Shown piece after piece: positions 10,494-22,033 of a DNA stretch of 64,000 bases. A program made the position numbers and the translations under genes. This DNA is from Phytophthora quininea. Taxonomy: Eukaryota; Oomycota; Peronosporomycetes; Peronosporales; Peronosporaceae. The DNA lies in the NCBI GenBank assembly GCA_011947345.1, contig JAAVTG010000788.1:1-64000 (forward strand), given 5' to 3'. The notes under the pieces are model-generated. The model was not told where the DNA came from, made no database searches, and worked only from the letters and a program-made list of their open reading frames with translations. The first letter of the stretch is position 1; each line of letters opens with the position of its first letter.

Positions 10494-12000
10494 ATGAGCA
10501 CAGTGGCGGCGATCTGGCGGACGGAGGAATTGGAGGGCGTGTTGACGAAGTTGCTGACGTATCTGGAGGCTGAGGAAGTTGTTGGACTGCTGCAGGTGGA
10601 AAAAGCAGTCGGAAGAGCGTCAGAAGGCTGTTGAAACGGTACCAGACGGCAAGGAGTCGACTGGCATTAGCGTCGTTGAGTCAACAGAGGCTGCGGATTG
10701 AGTTCCGTACGTTCTACCAAGAGCTACGTACGCAGAATATTCCTCGATCCAGTGACCCAAGAGTTCCGCCTCGAGTCGTGTCCATTTGGACCGAGAAAGG
10801 GGAGGTATAGTCGTCTAGTAGTTGATTAACAGTAGATGCCATTCTTTGTTGCTGACAATGGTGTTGCTGTTGTTTTAGGTGGATGGGGGCTCGATGACAT
10901 TGAAGCCAATTGAGCTACCAAATGCGCATCGCGATGGAGTATTTGCTCGCTTTGTGGCGGATGCAGGACAGCGGCCGATGCTCACGAACGTTGTGCAGAG
11001 GAACCGTCGGATCTACACCATGGTGACGGTGAAGTTGCTGAGATCTGATGAGGATGGAGGTAGTGACGCGCTGGTGCTGCGTTCGTATTCCTATTTAAAA
11101 GAGTTTGGCGAGTGGAAGACGCCCGGGCTGCCGGAGAAGCGCAAGTTGGCTGCGGCGAGCATCGGAAGTCGTCGAGGCCGGTTCGATTTGCTGTCTCTGG
11201 ATGGCAGCGTGGCTTTGGAGCTGGAAGTGCCGTCCGGGACTGAAGCACAGATGGACTATTATCTGGTGAAGCAGGCAGCGGTATCACTGCACATGCAAGA
11301 ACTATTGCAGCCCCATTTTCAATCGATACGCCCCATTCGAGCATTGCCCGAGCCTAGACGGCGTGAGATATGCATCATTTCCGTGACTTTCCGCTCCATG
11401 ACTGGAGTGATTGTAGCCCGCTCTAGGATGGTCGGGTACATTTTGCTCGAGCGACAAGGTGATGATGACAATGGTGCTGACCAAGCCGATGCATCTGAAG
11501 ACAGCAGTGCTGGACAAGACTCTCCACTGGAGTCAAGATTAGACAATGTACAAGTACAGCCAAGACAGCGTAGTGGTATCGAGAAGTTCGAAGTGGTAAC
11601 TTGCCAAGCAGACTGCAGATTTGACCGCAGTGCCAAGGTTGTCTTGCCCAGAGAGGCTGGGTATGCGTGGATTGAAGTGCGAAGTGCTATCCGAGCCGCA
11701 TCGAGGCAAGCAAGTCTGTATTTCTACGCTGTAGCACTACACCACGGGGCGCAACTCGTGCCAGAGCGCGGTGGCTTGCGTGTGCTGCAACTCAGCTGGC
11801 TGCCTGGCGTGCTCGAGTCTTTCCCTACGTCTGAATCAAGGCACCGGCGATGTTTGAAGGGCAGTCTAAGTATGGTAACTTCGTCCTACGACGGCCGCGT
11901 GCAGGATCTGGAGCTGGTAGCGCAGCGGCTTCCTGCTGAGAGGCTGGAGAGATATGCAGCTCGCATCACGTCGTACACCAGGCACGAGGAGCAGTCATAG
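10494..12000 (+). CDS. Uncharacterised two- or three-exon protein, possibly with an F-box-like N-terminus
   Basis: The main exon (10879-12000) is joined to an upstream exon by a clear 74-nt intron (GTATAG at 10805, TTTTAG ending at 10878) in matching phase. The upstream exon reads back in one frame to about 10600, but the only ATG that fits (10494) is in another frame. Its first 35 residues (LTKLLTYLEAEEVVGLLQ) loosely resemble an F-box helix. One base is probably missing in the AAAAA run at 10600-10604, or a small intron is unseen. The rest, about 370 residues, has an acidic Asp/Glu/Ser segment near the middle and no domain I recognise. It is divergent from RPL4 across a 185-bp shared upstream region. 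Confidence 0.6.
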
Positions 12001-12355
12001 TCGAACGCCCCAACCAGATAGAGCGCAGGTTGAAGAGCAACACCAATTCGACATCATCGATGGCGTTGGCAAGAGAGTCCGAGATACATCCTCCACACAT
12101 CGATAATGTCATTTTATCCCTGCAGCAAGCCACATCGAAAGCCGAAATGCAGCAACTGAACGCTGCGAGCAAGCCTGTTAGCTGCAGTGGAAACAAAATC
12201 AGCAACACATACTTTTGTCGTGCCACGTCAGTCGACTTTCGCCAAATTTTATTCGAGATGCGGCAATCATTCCGATTCAAAGATACTTTTCGCAACGGCT
12301 ACTGCATTCCTGCTTTTGCTCGCCACGTAGCAAGACAAATTCAAGAAGTTGTGCC
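12001..12355. other. Intergenic, upstream of the first GH1 gene
   Basis: Nothing coding is convincing here. Open frames that run into the GH1 gene from upstream are out of its conserved start context. It probably holds the 3' flank of the preceding gene and the GH1 promoter. Confidence 0.4.
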
Positions 12356-13782
12356 ATGTCCAAGGAGATCAAGTTCCCGGACGACTTTATGTGGGGCACT
12401 GCCACCGCCTCGTACCAAGTGGAAGGTGCGGTGAACGAAGGTGGTCGCAGCGACAGTATCTGGGACGCCTTCTCGCGCACCCCTGGACGGATCGTCAACG
12501 GAGACACTGGCGAGAAGGCGGTGGACCACTACCATCGGTACAAGGAGGACGTGCAACTCATGAAGAAGATGGGGCTCAAAGCGTATCGCCTCTCCATCGC
12601 GTGGCCCAGAATTCTACCTGCCGGTACCGGCAAAGTGAACGAGGAAGGCGTCGAGTTCTACAACAAGCTCATTGACGAACTCTTGGGCAACGGCATCACA
12701 CCGTTGGTGACTTTGTACCATTGGGACCTTCCGTTGTCGCTGCAGACCGAGTATGACGGCTGGCTCGGCGGCAAATACATCCAAGACGCCTTTGCGCAGT
12801 ACGCTCGCGTGTGCTTCCAGAGGTTCGGAGACCGCGTGAAGAACTGGCTGACACTGAATGAGCCGTGGTGCTCAGCCTTCCTGGGGTATGGGATTGGCAT
12901 CCACGCTCCGGGACGCAAGTGTAACCCTCAGACAGAAGCATACGTGTCAGCGCACAATCTGCTGCTGGCTCATGCGAAAGCAGTGGAAGTGTACCGCAAC
13001 GAGTTCAAGGCTGTCCAGAAGGGAAGGATTGGCATCACATTGAACTGCGACTGGCGAGAACCAGTCCCGACGAACGACTCCGAGCAGCAGAAGAAGAACG
13101 AAGAGGCCTCGGAGCGGTCGCTGCTTTTTCGCTGGGTTGGTTCGCCGATCCAGTGTACAAAGGCGACTACCCGCAGGTCATGAAGGACCGCTGCGGTTTA
13201 AGACTGCCGAAGTTTACGGATGAGGAGAAGCGGCTGCTGAGGGGCAGCTCGGACTTCTTCGGACTCAACCACTACGGCACGAACTACTGCGCGCCGTCGG
13301 ACGAGTACGAGGCCAACATCCCGCCGCCGAACGACACCACCGGCGGCTACGGCGATGACGTCGGCGTCAAACTCACGTCGGACGACTCGTGGAGACGCAC
13401 CGACATGGGGTGGAACGCGGTGGGCTGGGGGTTCCAGAAAATGTTGCTCTGGATCCAGAGGCGCTACGCAGACCCGAACGGCATCCTCGTCACCGAGAAC
13501 GGATGCGCGTGGCCCGACCGCACCAAGGAGGAGGCGCAGCAAGACGACTTCCGAGTGGGGTTCTACAAGGAATACCTCACCGGTCTCCACAACGCCATCG
13601 CAATGGGCGCTGATGTGCGTGGATACTTTGCCTGGTCATTCGTGGACAATTACGAGTGGGCCGAGGGGTACTCGAAGCGCTTCGGACTGCACTGGGTGGA
13701 CTACACGACGATGGAGCGCACACCAAAGAAGTCGGCGCTCTGGTTCGGCGACGTCATTCGCAACAACGGATTTACGACTTAG
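12356..13782 (+). CDS. GH1 beta-glucosidase, copy 1 (one-base frame break)
   Basis: Glycoside hydrolase family 1 enzymes hydrolyse terminal beta-glucosides by a retaining mechanism. The start at 12356 (MSKEIKFPDDFMWGTATAS) matches that of copy 2 at 18183. The acid/base Glu is in LTLNEPW (about residue 165) and the nucleophile Glu in VTENGCAW (about residue 380). There is no signal peptide, so a cytoplasmic enzyme is likely. The frame shifts at about 13121-13128, where copy 2 has a smooth AWSFGWFAEP run. One missing base explains it, and the sequence on either side is well conserved, so sequencing error is the better explanation. The two GH1 copies face each other across the GT71 gene and a small gene. 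Confidence 0.88.
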
Positions 13783-13895
13783 AACGCATCGGTAAGAGCG
13801 CGAGTTAGCTCTCAGAGCGAGCAGATAATGTATAACGTGTCGTATTCCAACAAAACCTTGGACGCGACTCTAGCTAACGGATACCAGTTGCTATG

Positions 13896-15574
13896 CTATT
13901 CCATTGACTTGCCAGATAGCCTAGTGCCGTTCTGCACTAGCCTCAAATTTGCCGCCTCGAGTGCAAAATGCCGCAAGTCGGACTCAATCCCAGCGAAACT
14001 CGTATTTGAGAACTCCATTAGGTCAAAATACCGGAACCTGTTCACGTATCGCTTTCCATAGCACGGCTGCCACTGCGGAAACTGCGGGTCGGCTCGGTAC
14101 GCGTCGATCAAGTACAACTTGGAGCTGACACCCTTCTTGAATGACATGAGGTGCGTCCACAACACCGGGTCCGGGTACCCGTCCGGCTGCGGAGCACCCA
14201 ATGCCTCCTCCTCCGGCACCACCGTGTTCTCCGCGGCTGCCTTCTCCATCTTTTCGTCGCGCTCACCAGTCAACTTGTGCTGGTTCCGGTGCAAGAACAG
14301 CACCTCTCCAGCCGCGTCGTGCTGCACCATCGTCATCCCGCAAAAGACCCGTTGATCGACCTCCCGGCTAACGCCGGCAGCGCCGCCATCATGTGGTACG
14401 GGGCCTTCAGCTTCATCCACGCCAGGCGGAACAGGTCCTTGTCACCGTACACGAGCTTGAGTTTCTCGAAGAAGTTGGGCTCGTAGAAGGCGTAAAAGTA
14501 CAGCAGTTCGAGCGGGGCCGCGTGGCGCGTTCGGTCCACCACCAACTGGCCGCTCTCCTGCTCGAACGCGTCTACAAACGGCAGATCCAGCAGCTCCCAC
14601 AGCATCGACCTCGCGTGCAGGTTGAACAGGGTTTTGCGCGGTTGCCAGAAGTCGGGCCAAAACACGGCGCCGTTGGCCTGGAACTCGGCCGAGTCGAACA
14701 GGAAGCGTGGGTTGCGCACCGGCACGTTGTCGGCGTCCAGGAAGAGCACGCGGTCGAAGTGGCTGTTGTAGATGGCGAACACTTTGGAGAGGAAGCCCGT
14801 CGCCCGCGGATTGTACATCGGGTGGAATGAAATACCGCCGACAAAAATGGCGAGCTGCTGCAGTGGTGCCAGCAGTCCGTAGTCGTCCCCTATCTCGTCC
14901 ACGTGGAACCAGATCTCGATCGGCAGACGGCATTTCAGGACGTCACGAAGGACGCGGACAGTGGCGTAGGCACTGGCCAAAAGCTTCGGGTAGACGACCA
15001 TGACGATACCGTCGCGGGGTCTCCCACCGTCTCCATCAACATTCGGCAGTGCGAAACCTGGCACCATTGCTTTCTGCACGGCAGCGTCGGCTTCACGATG
15101 GAAATTGGCGAAGTACGGAGCTTGTGAACATCGGAATGGAACGCTGCGCATGAGTCCGTCGCAGTGGCGCCGCATTACTTGGACGAGTTCGCCGGTGTCG
15201 ACATCTTCGACTTCACAATACCCAGACTCGTCGTTGACGATCAGGTCGTCGCAGGTTTTGTCGTTGCCTGGAACTCTGGCTCCGTCGGGCGAGCATTTGG
15301 CGGTAGCTCGCCAGCCCACGCACCGTAAACGTTGCGGACTTAGTATCGGCATCTCGGTGAGTACACGGCCTTGACTCTCATCCAGGAAGATGGAGAAGTG
15401 CGGGTTGTTGCTGATGGCCTCTGTGAGCGTACTACGAGCTTCACCAAGAAAGTGCGAGACCATAAAGAGGTACAGCAAGTGGACAAACACGACCATCGCC
15501 AGGAAGGTGATCCTGCGGGTAAGTGGCGGCTGTGCAGACTCGGCGGTCTGTCCTGCAGGTTCTTGAGCAGGCAT
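13896..15574 (-). CDS. GT71-type glycosyltransferase (MNN1-like mannosyltransferase family), type II membrane protein
   Basis: The protein has a short cytoplasmic tail, one membrane anchor (ITFLAMVVFVHLLYLFMV, about residues 22-40) and a luminal catalytic domain, the layout of Golgi glycosyltransferases. Family landmarks are LPIEIWFHVDE, then VLFLDADNVPVRNP with a DXD-type metal site, then NGAVFWPDFW. The C-terminal part (FCGMTMVQHD ... LFLHRNQHKL) follows in another frame. The switch is at about 14352-14356, where GGG instead of GGGG would restore it, so one missing base is likely. Full length would be about 560 residues. The donor and acceptor sugars cannot be read from sequence; mannose is the family default. 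It sits tail-to-tail with GH1 copy 1. Confidence 0.85.
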
Positions 15575-16357
15575 CTTGCAGCGTTGCCATGCGCTACCGA
15601 AAAGGAGGAGTGAGAACCAGAGATACTTTTGATCAGCTCAAGAGTACAGAGCATGGTTTGCTGCACCCATTTCTGAGCGTGGAAGCGGTAATGCTGGCTC
15701 TGTAGAGATGTGGAGTTGACATGCTCGTACGAATGGTATTCGTGAATACGGACGGTGGGCGTGGCCTGTGCCGTCCGCAATCGCACTACTGTATCCACAT
15801 TTGCTGCCCAGTGATCAAGAAAAATGGACAGGATTAAGTACTGGTTGCTTGTGTCACACGGTTCCCTTCAACACGACGCTAGTGCATACGTTTCGAACAG
15901 AAATAATTCTTATGCTCTTCACTTTATACACGCAGGACTCCTGTGAAAAGTAATTCTCAAGAGATGAATCCACGTGGCTTGCACGATTACATGCTTTTTC
16001 TTAAAACCCCACAATCCTGATGGTTTATGCTGGACATGAAAGAATGTGTTGAATAACTGGTTGTGCTGCACTTGGAAAGCCATCACTTCTCTCCGTACTA
16101 ATACAAAAATAAATTAAAAAAACATTCTACCAAGCCGAACACGTAAAAATATATAAGTGGTGTAACGTGGCTTTCGAGAACACTACGTGAGCACAGCAAT
16201 AACAGGGCACTCATTCTGTCAAGAAAACGGGGCAGTATGACGTTTGCGCTTATGCAAATTGCGAAGTGAGTTGTTTAGATGTTAGTCTACCAGTACTTCC
16301 TCGGGCTGGCTCTGTGGCAGCGCCCGAGGTCTTCGCTCCGCCACCCGTTGGCGAAGA
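15575..16357. other. Intergenic region, AT-richer, no gene seen
   Basis: Only short frames occur and none is convincing. It separates the GT71 start from the small secreted-protein gene and probably holds the GT71 promoter. Confidence 0.5.
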
Positions 16358-16672
16358 TTATGAAGACGGCGCGATGACGCGGCGCTGATTATGTAGATCC
16401 CGTATTGACAGTCGTATTAATAGATGATGTAGCTGCTGTTGTTGACGCGGTGCTGGTGCTGGTGTCGGCACTGGTGTCGGGCAGGCGGCGACAGCGTCGT
16501 CGTCGTCGGCTTCGTCGTCTGGGATACACACTCCACAGGCAGGACGAATCGAAGGTGTCGTGAAAACTTGTGCCGCACCCAACAGATCCCACTGATCACC
16601 GTGTTGTGCGTGAGCGACTATAGTGGCAATCGAGCAGAAGAAAAGAGATGAGAGAACTGATGCCCTCAACAT
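16358..16672 (-). CDS. Putative small secreted protein
   Basis: The 104-residue frame starts with a good signal peptide (MLRASVLSSLFFCSIATIVAHA, cleavage after AHA-like residues). An acidic segment with a CGVC pair and a Pro/Thr/Ala stretch (CPTPVPTPAPAP) follows. No known domain is seen and there is no RXLR-type motif. An overlapping frame over the last third is Ser/Thr-rich, which could mean one frame break and a longer Ser/Thr tail. It lies between the GT71 gene and GH1 copy 2. The secreted call is based on the N-terminus alone. Confidence 0.45.
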   Translation of the reverse strand: MLRASVLSSLFFCSIATIVAHAQHGDQWDLLGAAQVFTTPSIRPACGVCIPDDEADDDDAVAACPTPVPTPAPAPRQQQQLHHLLIRLSIRDLHNQRRVIAPSS

Positions 16673-16755
16673 TTAAAGCCCATTCTGAGCGGGGCTCGAA
16701 CGAATTTTGATTGTTAACACGGCACATGATCGACGGCAGCTAGCAGCAGACGAGC

Positions 16756-18183
16756 TTACACGTCAAACCCGTTGTTCTCGATGGCGTTCTTGTACCAGTG
16801 CGACGACTTCTTGGGGACGCGCTCGAGCGTCTTGTAGTCTACCCAGACCATACCGAAGCGAATCCCGTACCCCATGGACCACTCGTAGTTGTCAAAGAAC
16901 GACCACGCAAAATAGCCACGGACGTCCGCACCTTCCGTGATAGCCTCGTACACACTAGCAATGTACTGACGGTAGCAGTCTTCGCGCTGGGTATCTTCTT
17001 GGGCCTCCTCCTTCGTCACATCTGGCCACGCCGAGCCATTCTCCGTGATGTAAATGCCGTTCTTCGGGTGGTACTTCTCATGAATGTACAGGCAGAGTTT
17101 CTTGAGTCCCCATGGCGCCACGTAGTTCCAGGGAGCCCCAGTCTGCACCCAAGACGGGTCATGGTAACCTGTCACACCTTCATCCGCATCCGGACCACCG
17201 GTGCTGTCGTTCGGTGGTGCGATACCAGCTTCAAACTCCGGTGACGGTTTGACGTAGTTGGAGCTGTAGTTGTTGAGACCGAAGAAGTCGGAACTTCCCT
17301 TCAGCAGCTTCTTCTCTTCCTCAGTAAACTTTGGTAGACGATCACCACACCGGTCCTTCATGATCTGTGGGTAATCTCCATAGTACACTGGCTCGGCGAA
17401 CCATCCAAAGCTCCACGCCATCGCTCGTTCAGCTGCAGCAATGTTCTTCTTCTTCTCTTCAGGGTCATCGGTCGGTCCTGGTTCCTTCCACTCGGCACTT
17501 AGTGTGATGCCAATTTGGCCTCCCTGGGTCTCCTGGAATTCCTTCCGGTACAAATCCACTGTACGGGCGTGTGCCAACAGCATGTTATGACCGGCAACGT
17601 ACGGCTCAAAGTGCTTGTTGTGCTTGCGCCCCGGAGCCAGCATGCCAGTGCAGAAGCCCATGTAGTTGTGTACCCACGGCTCGTTCATGGTGATCCAGTT
17701 CTTGACACGGTCTCCAAACCGTTCAAAACAAACTCGCGCGTATTGCACGAACTGCTCCTGGATCTGCTTGCCCAGGAAACCATCAAACTCCGTCTGCAGA
17801 GCTAACGGCAGGTCCCAGTGGTAGAGTGTGGCCATGGGCTCAATGTCGTTCGCCAACAGTTCGTTGATGAGGTTGTTGTAGAATTCGACACCTTCGTCGT
17901 TCACTTCACCGACACCCGCCGGTAGAATTCGAGGCCAAGCGATGGAAAAACGATAAGCTTTAAGCCCCATTTTCTTCATGAGAGCGATGTCCTCCTTGTA
18001 TCGGTGGTAGTGATCGATGGCCACGTCACCCGTGTCGCCGTCCTTGGTCTTTCCCGGAGTGTGCGAGAACGCGTCCCAAATGCTGGCACCGCGACCACCT
18101 TCGTTCACGGCGCCTTCCACTTGATACGAGGCGGTGGCAGCGCCCCATAGAAATCCTTCGGGGAAGCGGATCTGCTTGGTCAT
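16756..18183 (-). CDS. GH1 beta-glucosidase, copy 2 (intact)
   Basis: This intact gene of about 475 residues is closely related to copy 1 at 12356-13782. I place the start at 18183 (MTKQIRFPEGFLWGAATAS), because it matches the start of copy 1 and the GH1 N-terminal strand. The frame is open to another ATG at 18234, adding 17 residues that do not look like a signal peptide. The acid/base motif is TMNEPW and the nucleophile motif ITENGSAW. The glucoside-binding QVEGAVNEGG and YHWDLP segments are present. It is predicted to be cytoplasmic. The two copies form a convergent pair, presumably from local duplication with inversion. Confidence 0.93.
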   Translation of the reverse strand: MTKQIRFPEGFLWGAATASYQVEGAVNEGGRGASIWDAFSHTPGKTKDGDTGDVAIDHYHRYKEDIALMKKMGLKAYRFSIAWPRILPAGVGEVNDEGVEFYNNLINELLANDIEPMATLYHWDLPLALQTEFDGFLGKQIQEQFVQYARVCFERFGDRVKNWITMNEPWVHNYMGFCTGMLAPGRKHNKHFEPYVAGHNMLLAHARTVDLYRKEFQETQGGQIGITLSAEWKEPGPTDDPEEKKKNIAAAERAMAWSFGWFAEPVYYGDYPQIMKDRCGDRLPKFTEEEKKLLKGSSDFFGLNNYSSNYVKPSPEFEAGIAPPNDSTGGPDADEGVTGYHDPSWVQTGAPWNYVAPWGLKKLCLYIHEKYHPKNGIYITENGSAWPDVTKEEAQEDTQREDCYRQYIASVYEAITEGADVRGYFAWSFFDNYEWSMGYGIRFGMVWVDYKTLERVPKKSSHWYKNAIENNGFDV

Positions 18184-18239
18184 GGCGAGGTAGAAGTTGT
18201 TTGGGGGCAAATTCGGGAATGAACTCGTTGGCATCTCTG

Positions 18240-19162
18240 ATGCAGATCAATGAAACATAGATCTCCAAGAAACCGATGTGATATTCGTTTAGTGCATGGA
18301 AATGTAAGATACGAGATGTGGTGTCATGCCTAAGGGATTTGTTGTGCTGCCACGCACGCGAAGACACAATACAGCTGATGAGTTGGCTCCATTTTCGACG
18401 TGGTTGAAATTGTGGTTGAAGTTGACTTTGATTTGAAGACTTCCACGCTCAAGAGCATAATCTCGTAGCTCTTGTCCTTTGTCCTTTGTCTTACCTGCAG
18501 CAAGGAGTTGCGTGCTCTGTTCGCCAAGAACTCGGCCGACAGCACTGAACTGCATTGTGGTCATTTGTTTGAACAAGCGAAGAGATTTGACCAACTTACT
18601 TGATTGAAATCGACGAAATGACTAACGCTTTCAGGTTTTGCATCTATTCTGAGTGGAGACACAATGAGGGGCTTCCGTTTAGTCCCAGGTTGAAAAGGGT
18701 CATTATGAATTACGTCGGATTACTGTTGGGAAAAGCATGCATTTCGTGAAGGTCGCTGCCATAAGGAAAACATGCTTCTGTGATTTACCGACGTAATATT
18801 TCAGCTATCTTGCCTTCAAATTTAAATTTGGCGTCAATCCTCTCGATATGTCTCACTCTACTCAGCTGCTTCGTTAAACCAAGAGACTCGCGGGGTTCCT
18901 GCTCTTTATTTCTGCGAAGAACGCTTGCCATCGGATGAAGGTGGTGATGGCTTCTCTCAAGGCTTAATGTGGTCGAGATCCCGGGAGTTTATTATGACAT
19001 CCCGCCCTGGAAAGACCTCCTACATGCACTGGATTGCCGGTTTCCCACGGCTACCTGCAAAAGTTCCATGACAAGTACCTGTTAGCTCGGATTTCAGTTA
19101 TCAAGAAATGCTGTTTTGATAATTTAACAGTTCTTGAATCACTCTGCAACTGATGTCTGAGG
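18240..19162. other. Intergenic region between GH1 copy 2 and the Crinkler gene
   Basis: No gene is convincing. The stretch contains the short RPL4 3'-end match at 18509-18543 and otherwise only short frames. It includes the GH1 copy 2 upstream region and the 3' flank of the Crinkler gene. Confidence 0.5.
18509..18543 (+). pseudogene. Short fragment matching the 3' end of RPL4
   Basis: About 33 of 35 bases match the last codons of RPL4 ([10 protein letters not shown], at about 9142-9185 minus strand), in plus orientation. The reading frame continues past the RPL4 stop position because the final codons differ. Similarity does not extend clearly on either side, so this is a very small duplicated piece or a chance capture. 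Confidence 0.6.
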
Positions 19163-21143
19163 CTACAGCCGGTAGACGACATCCATGGCGGAATTAAACA
19201 CCACTACACCCGCCATTCGTGCGTCATAGCATACGACGAAGAGCTCTTCGCAGCGACGCATATCTGCCGCGATACGTTCCAACGCCACATCATCAATCAA
19301 AGCAACACGCCTGAAGTCAATCAAACAGAAATCGTTCAACCCGAGCGAGGAGTAGCGACCACCAGACGAAAACCACTCGATGTGTTCTGCCAATTCGCTG
19401 GCTTCTCGCAACAACTCGATGCTCCATAAGGTGTCACGTACATGAACTGAAAAACCAACGAGCCCACCGGATCCAAGCAACGCACCCACATCGGTAGGCG
19501 TCACAAAAGTGCTTGGTGTGGACCGATACGCAGCCTTGTAAAATTCCATTTGCAACGCTCTTTCCAGAGGAATGCCGCTCGACAAACTTCTGCCAAGTGT
19601 CTGGCGGATGCTATCGTAATCGATCGATCGCATCACTCGAGCGACCATCTCTGGAAGGGTTTTGGGGGCATAAAGTGTTCGGACGATGTGACCAACGCGC
19701 ATCTTGACGAAGAATCGCCAAAGCACTGGCGATGAGAACCGGTAACGCCGCTCAGTTTGAACCAGAATTCCCTTGCAAAGACTTTGCTCGACTATGTTAT
19801 CATCAGAATCAGCGTTGGCACCATAAACAATGCGTTCTAGCTGATCCAGCTCGTCCGTGTCAAGTGTCTTCAATATCCTTACAGCACGTGTAAATGGCAA
19901 GGGCTCAAACAGCGCGTTGTCATTGGCTTCATACAGTGATCCACTTTGCAGCATACGGATCCAGGCTTCAGCCGATGGAAGATCATTCCCGCTTCTTCTA
20001 CGAGAGAAATACACTTCGTTGAGTGTATGAATGGCAGTCGCGCACAGACCAACGTGTCCACCTGTCAGCTCTTCCAAAGTGTCACAGAATGCCTCCATCG
20101 CGGATGGCCCTTCCAGAGACGCAAAGCCCTCGAACCACTTGCTGGCGTACTCTTGGACTTTGTCATGACTAAAGTTCAGCTCTTCAATGGTGAACACCAT
20201 TCTTTTGTCGAACTGGGATGGAGTAGCGAGTCGCGTGTACTCAACAGCAGAGCCATAAGCTGCAAACATTAAGATTTTCACAGTGTATGCCGCGTCGTTG
20301 AGAACGTATTTGACTTGTTTCAAAAACACAGAAGATTCGTGTCTCGGGGAGGACGTTCCTTCTTTGTAGATCACTTGCGCCTCATCCAGTACCATACACA
20401 CCATGTAGCCTTGCCCTGGAAGCGTCGAGTTCGCGTCTATCCAGGTCACGCCACATTGCTGTTCGAAGGCCTCCTCAAAAGACTGGTTCCTAAATATCCT
20501 CAATGCCGAGAAATTGAATATAGCTGCCTTTTCCTTTCCTTCCCTGTGTCTGTTGACCAAGGCGCGGCTCACCAATGTCGCTAGTGATGTTTTCCCAGTT
20601 ATTGGTGGACTTTTGACAAGCACAACGTGCGTTTCTTCGAGTCGGCTGATGATATCCGCGGTAAGGGCGTCCCGAGAGAGCGTTCGTTCGTCCTTTAGAT
20701 CAATGCCTTCCCCTCCCAACTGATCCTTGCATGCCATACCAGACGACATCCTGACGTGCGACGGTATTTACTTGCTGCAATAACGCTGAACCAGCAGCAC
20801 CCTCCGGAATCACCACCAGTACATGGATTTGACTAGTGGATGGCTGGTCCATATCCTTCAACATTTTCGCAAGGTCAATTTCCCCCTGTAGTTGTTCGTC
20901 TTCGTGTGCTGGCGCTTTGATTAATTCAGTCGTCTTGCCCTTCTTGAGCTTCTTCGCATCTTCTGAGCGGGACTGCAGCCACCCGCTATTCGTCGCCTTC
21001 GCCAGGAAGAGTTGCAGCTTGCTTGCAGCAAAGTCGTACTTCTGCTCGTCCGCGATTGCCTTCTTCAGTAGAGCTACCGTCTTCCACTCCTCAATGATGA
21101 TCGAGATCACACTCCCTTCTCCCACGATCGCGCAGTTCAGCAA
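19163..21143 (-). CDS. Crinkler (CRN) effector: LFLAK-type N-terminus, P-loop NTPase and nuclease-like C-terminus; frame break
   Basis: Crinklers are modular oomycete proteins that enter host cells and usually act in the nucleus. The N-terminal segment (from 21143) has the LQLFLAK motif at about residue 45, and the HVLVVIP motif that closes the CRN N-terminal region is at about residue 110. After a frame change near 20740 the C-terminal segment (from about 20749, some 520 residues) has a P-loop (PPITGKTSLA) and a Walker B-like VCMVLDEAQ, then an AAA/STAND-like helical region. It ends with a WSIELLRE ... LIDFR region that resembles the PD-(D/E)XK nuclease fold described for CRN C-termini. There is no intron. 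The break could be sequencing error or inactivation; I cannot tell which. Family assignment is firm, biochemical activity is inference. Confidence 0.88.
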
Positions 21144-21177
21144 TATCTTCCTTGTCGGGGAGATTGAGATTCTCTAA

Positions 21178-22033
21178 TGAGAGACTTTTGTCAAACATTA
21201 CGACAGATTCAGACCAATAGAAATGGCTTTACGAAGCTGCAACAACTTCCAATACTTGGACTAATGATCCACCTGTATCTCCCGGGCCAGGATTGGCAGC
21301 AGCCGACCCGACCAGAAGATTAAAGTACTGTAGTAGCAGTACTATTTGTGGGAAGGATTGCGAACGGACGCGATCTTCCTGGCGAGTCGCGGGTGGCAAT
21401 GCAAGCCGACCGCTCGACGAGGCGCGCAGTGTGAATGTCCGTACGTTGGACGGTGTAGCGCAGCAGATTGCTGCATTAGGGAAACGATAGGAATCAAATG
21501 AAGCTCAGTCTGCAAAAACATAACAAGCCCACAGGTCGCCAACTCTTCTTACCTTTCTCTAAGAAGGCAATACCTTCCAACACTATTACTGCAGCTTCCA
21601 GTATTTTACAAGATTTTCGCTCTGCTACCGCAGCAGTGCTCAGTAGTTCACTGTCTTTGCTTTGGCAGTACTTGCAGTACTGCCGAAATCCAGATTTCTG
21701 CGACGATAGACTCCCGCATGAACGCCCAACTTCGCCGAGATTCCGATGAACACTGCTATAGACTCGCGCATGGACGCCAAGCATGGAAGTCAAGCTTTGA
21801 TCCCGCGACTTGATTGCACACCTGTACAGCACGGTTGTCACTTATGGGGCGCTTACAAGCTCTCGCAAGTATGGCGGACTGCATGAATATTGCTCCATTA
21901 AGGCCAGCACGTCGAATTCTCAACGGCTTGCTAAGATTGTTTGCATTTGGCATCTTCATTTGCCCACTTTGTAATCCCCATTGCAGCCCCAAGCCAGCTT
22001 TCCCGGACACCCAACTTGCCACGCTACCACCGA
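21178..22033. other. Region between the Crinkler gene and the second hAT relic
   Basis: No convincing gene. Short words such as AGTACTG recur (21318-21345 and 21655-21690), as in some hAT ends, but no matching inverted terminus with a target duplication could be established. It presumably includes the Crinkler promoter. Confidence 0.4.
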
